64,000 nucleotides of DNA from Beijerinckiaceae bacterium (lineage in GTDB: Bacteria > Pseudomonadota > Alphaproteobacteria > Rhizobiales > Beijerinckiaceae): the NCBI GenBank assembly GCA_030684835.1, contig JAUXWZ010000085.1, forward strand, positions 1 to 64,000, given 5' to 3'. A program made the position numbers and the translations under genes. The notes under the pieces were generated by a model. It ran no database searches, was not told the DNA's origin, and saw nothing but the letters and a program-made list of their open reading frames with translations. Positions 60,033 to 64,000 of this stretch are shown in pieces (within the stretch, counting starts at the first letter, position 1; each line of letters begins with the position of its first letter).

Positions 60033-61265
60033 TCACGAAAACTTCTCGCGCTTCCACAGCGCGGGGAAAATCTTCACCCACGCCACCGAACAACCCACCG
60101 CCGCCACACCCCCGAACACAACAGTCGGGATGACGCCGATCAGCCGCGCGACGAAGCCCGACTCGAATTCACCCAGATGATTGGCCGATCCAGATGTGAC
60201 GGAATGAACCGCGACGACGCGGCCACGCATGTCATCGGGCGCCTCAACCAGGATGAGCGTCTGGCGAATGACGACGCTGATCATATCAACCGCGCCCATG
60301 ACGATGAGACACAGGATACCCAAAAAGAAATTGCCGGCGAGGCCGAAGATGATCGTCGCCACGCCATAGATCAGCACGGTGGCGATCATCGTGCGGCCGA
60401 CATGAAACTGGAATGTGAAATTGGCCAGCGCGAGTGCGGCGAGCACAGAGCCAACCGATGAGGCCGATCGCAGAATGCCCAGGCCCCATGGACCCGCATC
60501 GAAAATATCGCGTGCAAAGATTGGCAGCAGCGCTGTCACGCCCGCAAACATCACCGCGATCAGATCGAGTGTGATGGCGCCGAGGATGACGGGGTTGTGC
60601 CAGATGAATTTGTAACCGGCGACCAGCATTTCAAACGTCACGGGTGGTTTGCCGCCAGCCAGCAAGCGCGCAGCAATGAACGTGGCGAGCAGCGCCGACG
60701 CCGCCAGCCCCACAAACGCGACGAAGAACGGCACGAGCGTGCCGAAGGGAATGAGCAGGCCGCCAATGGAGGGGCCAATGATTGTCGCCGACTGGTTGAT
60801 CGTGTTGTTCCAAGCAGCCGCCGACGTGAATTGTTCTTTTGGCACGAGCGACATGACAAAGGCCTGTCCCGCAGGACCGGCAAAGGCGCGCGCGGCGGCG
60901 AAGACGGCGGTCGAAATATAAAGCGGCCAGGTCTGGTTCTCGTTGATGAAGCCGGAGGCGATCATCGCGATCATCACGATGGAGGTCGCCGCCATGACGA
61001 CGCTGCACACAATGATGATGGACCGCCGGTCGTAGCGGTCGGCGGCGGGGCCGGCGACCAGCGCCAACGGCACGGCGGGGCCGAAGGCGACAAGCCCAAT
61101 CAAGCCGAGTTTCAAGGGATCATGGGTTAGCTCGTAGATGAGCCACGCAATGGTGATGGTCTGAACGTGATGGCCGATCCCCCAGAGGAATCGCGACAAG
61201 CAATAAAGCGAGTAATCACGAATACGGAACACGGCGCGCCCGCCGCTCATCATGCCTTCAGCCAT
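60033..61265 (-). CDS. MFS transporter (EntS/enterobactin-exporter-like)
   Basis: RIRDYSLYCLSRFLWGIGHHVQTITIAWLIYELTHDPLKLGLIGL; AGPAADRYDRRSIII; VRQTLILVEAPDDMRGRVVAVHSV. Start taken at MAEGMMSGGRAVF. Confidence 0.85.
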   Translation of the reverse strand: MAEGMMSGGRAVFRIRDYSLYCLSRFLWGIGHHVQTITIAWLIYELTHDPLKLGLIGLVAFGPAVPLALVAGPAADRYDRRSIIIVCSVVMAATSIVMIAMIASGFINENQTWPLYISTAVFAAARAFAGPAGQAFVMSLVPKEQFTSAAAWNNTINQSATIIGPSIGGLLIPFGTLVPFFVAFVGLAASALLATFIAARLLAGGKPPVTFEMLVAGYKFIWHNPVILGAITLDLIAVMFAGVTALLPIFARDIFDAGPWGLGILRSASSVGSVLAALALANFTFQFHVGRTMIATVLIYGVATIIFGLAGNFFLGILCLIVMGAVDMISVVIRQTLILVEAPDDMRGRVVAVHSVTSGSANHLGEFESGFVARLIGVIPTVVFGGVAAVGCSVAWVKIFPALWKREKFS

Positions 61266-61421
61266 CGGTGATTGAGCCTCCTTATCTTCGTTTAACGCAA
61301 TGGCGCCGAGGTGCAAGGGCGCGGCGCCGCTCCGCCATTGCGGGCGATCTGATGCGGTGGCAGTCTGGCGTGACGGAGCGCCAATCAGAGCGCCCGCAAG
61401 GAAACGCAAAGGGGCGCACAC

Positions 61422-62396
61422 ATGACGCCGTTCAGACACATCACGTTCGCAGCCGCGATAGCATTGTGCGTTCCACTCGCGCCCGCCTGCGCGCAAACTT
61501 ACCCGAACCGGCCCATTCGCATCGTGCTGGGCTTCGCGGCGGGATCGGGCGCGGATATTCCCGCCCGTTTTTATGTTGAGGAGTTACGCAAGATTTCCGG
61601 TGGAGCGAACTTCTTCGTCGATAATAGGCCCGGCGCCTCGGGCAATTTGTCCATCGACGCGGGGGCAAAGGCCAAGCCGGACGGCTACACGGTGCTGCTG
61701 GCGTCCACCGCCACCACCGCAGGCAATACCGCGCTCTACAAAAATGTGCCGTTCAACGTGGAGAAGGATCTGATCCCCATCGCTGCACTGCACGAAAACG
61801 GCTTCGCGCTCACAGTTAATCCAGCGTCGCCAGCAAAGGACGTGGCGGGGCTCACGGCGCACCTCAAAGGTAAGGGCTTGAAGGCGACATATGGATGGGC
61901 GACGACAATCGCGCTCGCAAGCTCCGTCATCTACACCACAGGCGCGGGCGTTCAGATGACGTCCGTGCCCTACAAGATCACGCCGCAGGCGATTTCAGAT
62001 CTTGCGGCCGGCGATCTGGATTTTGCGTTTGCCGATGTTCCATTCGCAGTCGGCCAGGAAAAGGCCGGGCGGATTCGGCTTCTCGCAGTCACGACCGACA
62101 AGCGTGTTCCAAGCCTGCCGCACCTGCCCACGATGGACGAACTTGGTTACAAGACGTCTGGCACGACCGCGCTTTGGGCATTGTGGGCGCCAAGCGGCAC
62201 TCCGCAACCGATCATCGACACGCTTGGCGAATGGGCGAAGACGTTGAGCGAATCGCAGGCGGTGAAGGATTTTCTCTCGCCACAGGGCGCGACCCCTGTC
62301 ACCGGCGACACCGCCTTCATGCGCAAGAAGCTTGCTGACGCAATGGCTACGTGGCGCAAAGTCCAGCAGGATGGCAAGCTCGATCCGATTCAGTAA
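61422..62396 (+). CDS. Tripartite tricarboxylate transporter (Bug-family) substrate-binding protein
   Basis: Signal peptide; YPNRPIRIVLGFAAGSGADIPARFYVEELRKISGGANFFVDNRPGASGNLSIDAGAKAKPDGYTVLLAS. Confidence 0.92.
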   Translation: MTPFRHITFAAAIALCVPLAPACAQTYPNRPIRIVLGFAAGSGADIPARFYVEELRKISGGANFFVDNRPGASGNLSIDAGAKAKPDGYTVLLASTATTAGNTALYKNVPFNVEKDLIPIAALHENGFALTVNPASPAKDVAGLTAHLKGKGLKATYGWATTIALASSVIYTTGAGVQMTSVPYKITPQAISDLAAGDLDFAFADVPFAVGQEKAGRIRLLAVTTDKRVPSLPHLPTMDELGYKTSGTTALWALWAPSGTPQPIIDTLGEWAKTLSESQAVKDFLSPQGATPVTGDTAFMRKKLADAMATWRKVQQDGKLDPIQ

Positions 62397-62503
62397 ACGC
62401 GCAGCATTTTTGGAGAGGCGCGGCGAGTGCCGCGCCTCGTAGGCATTGTGATTCACCCACCCTTTTCCCGCTGGGAGAAGGGATGGCGCAGAGCCTTTGG
62501 CGC

Positions 62504-63493
62504 TTACTTTGCGAGGGCCTTATTGTACCAGGTCGCGTCATAATACTTGTCCGGCGAGCCCAACTTCTTCTGCGGCTGGCCATATTTTTCACGTAGCGCG
62601 ATGACGTTGCGAACGCCCTCGACGTTGATCGCGCCCTTGCGGTCGATCGCGGCCTGTCCGCTCGTCACGCCGTTGACGCTGGGCGCGGCCGCAGCTTCAG
62701 GAATCTTCGCGTTCGTGGCGAGGATCTTGACCGCTTCGGCCTTGTTCGCGGGATCATAAATCCAGTCGATGGCGGCGAGCATCGCGCGGATATAACGCAC
62801 GACGGTATCCTCGTTCGCCTTCGCCCATGGCCTGTTGGCGATCTGCACGTTCGCCTGATAAGGCCCCAGCTCCGACACGATTTCGCCAAGCATTGAAAAG
62901 CCTTCCGCCCGGGCCTGCGTTGTGAAGGGCTCGCTGATCATGGCGGCGGCCGCTTTCTTTTCGCGCAGCGCGGCAAGGCGTTCGCGCGTGCCGCCGAACG
63001 GCACCCACTTCGTATCGTTAACGCCGATGCCGTGCTTTTCGAGCACGTTACGCAACACAAAAGCAAAACCCGTCGAGGGCGAGTCGAGCGCTATGTCCTT
63101 GCCCTTCAATTCGGCAATGGAGTTGAACTCGGGCTGCGCGACAATGTTGAGCTCGGTCGAAGACAGACCCATAATCGTGATGAGGTCCGGCTCGCGGTCG
63201 ATTTTCGCCGTGCCCTGCCCTTCCATGTAGGCGATGAGGTTGTCGATGGCGGTTCCAGCGATGTTGAACTTGCCGGAAATCAGGTTCGACATCTGAAAGC
63301 CGGAATTGGGCGTTGGCGTTATATTGACGGTGACGCCTTCGCGCTCGAAGAAGCCCTTGTCCTTCGCGACATAAACCGGCAGCGCGCTGGTGCCGGCGAA
63401 CAGAATGACTTCAATGTTTCGCTGTTGCGCAAAGGCGGCGCTGGCGCCGGCAAGAGCAATAAGAACGCCTGCCGCAAGACTCTTTATTATCAT
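62504..63493 (-). CDS. ABC transporter substrate-binding protein (NMT1/SsuA-like)
   Basis: MIIKSLAAGVLIALAGASAAFAQQRNIEVILFAGTSALPVYVAKDKGFFEREGVTVNITPTPNSGFQMSNLISGKFNIAGTAIDNLIAYMEGQG. Confidence 0.88.
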   Translation of the reverse strand: MIIKSLAAGVLIALAGASAAFAQQRNIEVILFAGTSALPVYVAKDKGFFEREGVTVNITPTPNSGFQMSNLISGKFNIAGTAIDNLIAYMEGQGTAKIDREPDLITIMGLSSTELNIVAQPEFNSIAELKGKDIALDSPSTGFAFVLRNVLEKHGIGVNDTKWVPFGGTRERLAALREKKAAAAMISEPFTTQARAEGFSMLGEIVSELGPYQANVQIANRPWAKANEDTVVRYIRAMLAAIDWIYDPANKAEAVKILATNAKIPEAAAAPSVNGVTSGQAAIDRKGAINVEGVRNVIALREKYGQPQKKLGSPDKYYDATWYNKALAK

Positions 63494-63529
63494 GCTTCCC
63501 TCCCGATTAGGATGATCCGAGCCCGACAT

Positions 63530-64000
63530 TCAGTCCGGGCGCCAGATGATGTCGTCGGTGATCTCCGACGTTCTTTGCAGGCCGACATAGGCCATGGTGC
63601 GTTTCATTTCATTCTTGAGGATCGCCAGAGCCTTTTCGGCTCCGGGCTGGCCGCCCGCCGCTGTGCCATAAAGCGTCGCGCGGCCGGTGAGCACGGCCTT
63701 CGCGCCGAGCGCGAGACATTTCACGATGTCGCTGCCGCGGCGCACGCCCGAGTCGACGATCACGTCCGCCTTGTCGCCGACAGCCGCAACAATGCGGGGC
63801 AACGCATCAATGGTTGCAGGCGCGCTGTCCATGTTGCGCCCGCCGTGGTTCGAAACGACGACCGCGTCGGCGCCGTGCTCCACGGCAAGCTGCGCATCGT
63901 CCGGGCGCATAATTCCCTTGATGATGAGTTTGCCCGGCCACATGTCGCGCAGGCGATCAACGTCTTCCCACGACACTTTGTCAGCGCGCATCGCGGTGGA
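63530..64000 (-). CDS. FMN-dependent alpha-hydroxy-acid oxidizing protein, truncated by window end
   Basis: KLIIKGIMRPDDAQLAVEHGADAVVVSNHGGRNMDSAPATIDALPRIVAAVGDKADVIVDSGVRRGSDIVKCLALGAKAVLTGRATLYG; ORF open toward the right edge. Confidence 0.92.
   Translation of the reverse strand, partial: STAMRADKVSWEDVDRLRDMWPGKLIIKGIMRPDDAQLAVEHGADAVVVSNHGGRNMDSAPATIDALPRIVAAVGDKADVIVDSGVRRGSDIVKCLALGAKAVLTGRATLYGTAAGGQPGAEKALAILKNEMKRTMAYVGLQRTSEITDDIIWRPD

Overview
This 64 kb window is a gene-dense, high-GC alphaproteobacterial chromosome segment. Gene content and partial synteny (ccrM, irr, PPDK, the mutY-dciA-dsbA-smc block, PA0069-family radical SAM, moaB) suggest Hyphomicrobiales. Nearly all of it is housekeeping or ordinary metabolism. 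I see no convincing prophage, transposase, CRISPR array, tRNA/rRNA gene or classical defence island. The six-frame track contains many long shadow ORFs opposite real genes, which I rejected. It also omits the true gene at the left edge: a minus-strand amino-acid adenylation (NRPS-like) protein at 1-1230. The observation most worth testing is a PA0069-family (SplB-like) radical SAM gene at 37186-38373. It has a perfect alphaproteobacterial LexA box (GTTC-N7-GTTC, 37134-37148) just upstream and a C-terminal beta-clamp-type motif (EQLKLF-stop), suggesting an SOS-controlled, clamp-recruited DNA-repair enzyme. An SRAP/HMCES-type protein at 27011-27808 also ends in a clamp-like motif (QRDLFG). Other notable items are: an Irr-box-like palindrome upstream of irr; a Zur-box-like palindrome upstream of a COG0523 GTPase overlapping a cytochrome c'-like gene; a sigma-region-4-like/anti-sigma-like pair next to an AT-hook-like protein; a frameshifted sterol desaturase; and two tandem-repeat arrays lying over the stop codons of minus-strand genes. 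All family calls come from reading motifs; no database search was run.
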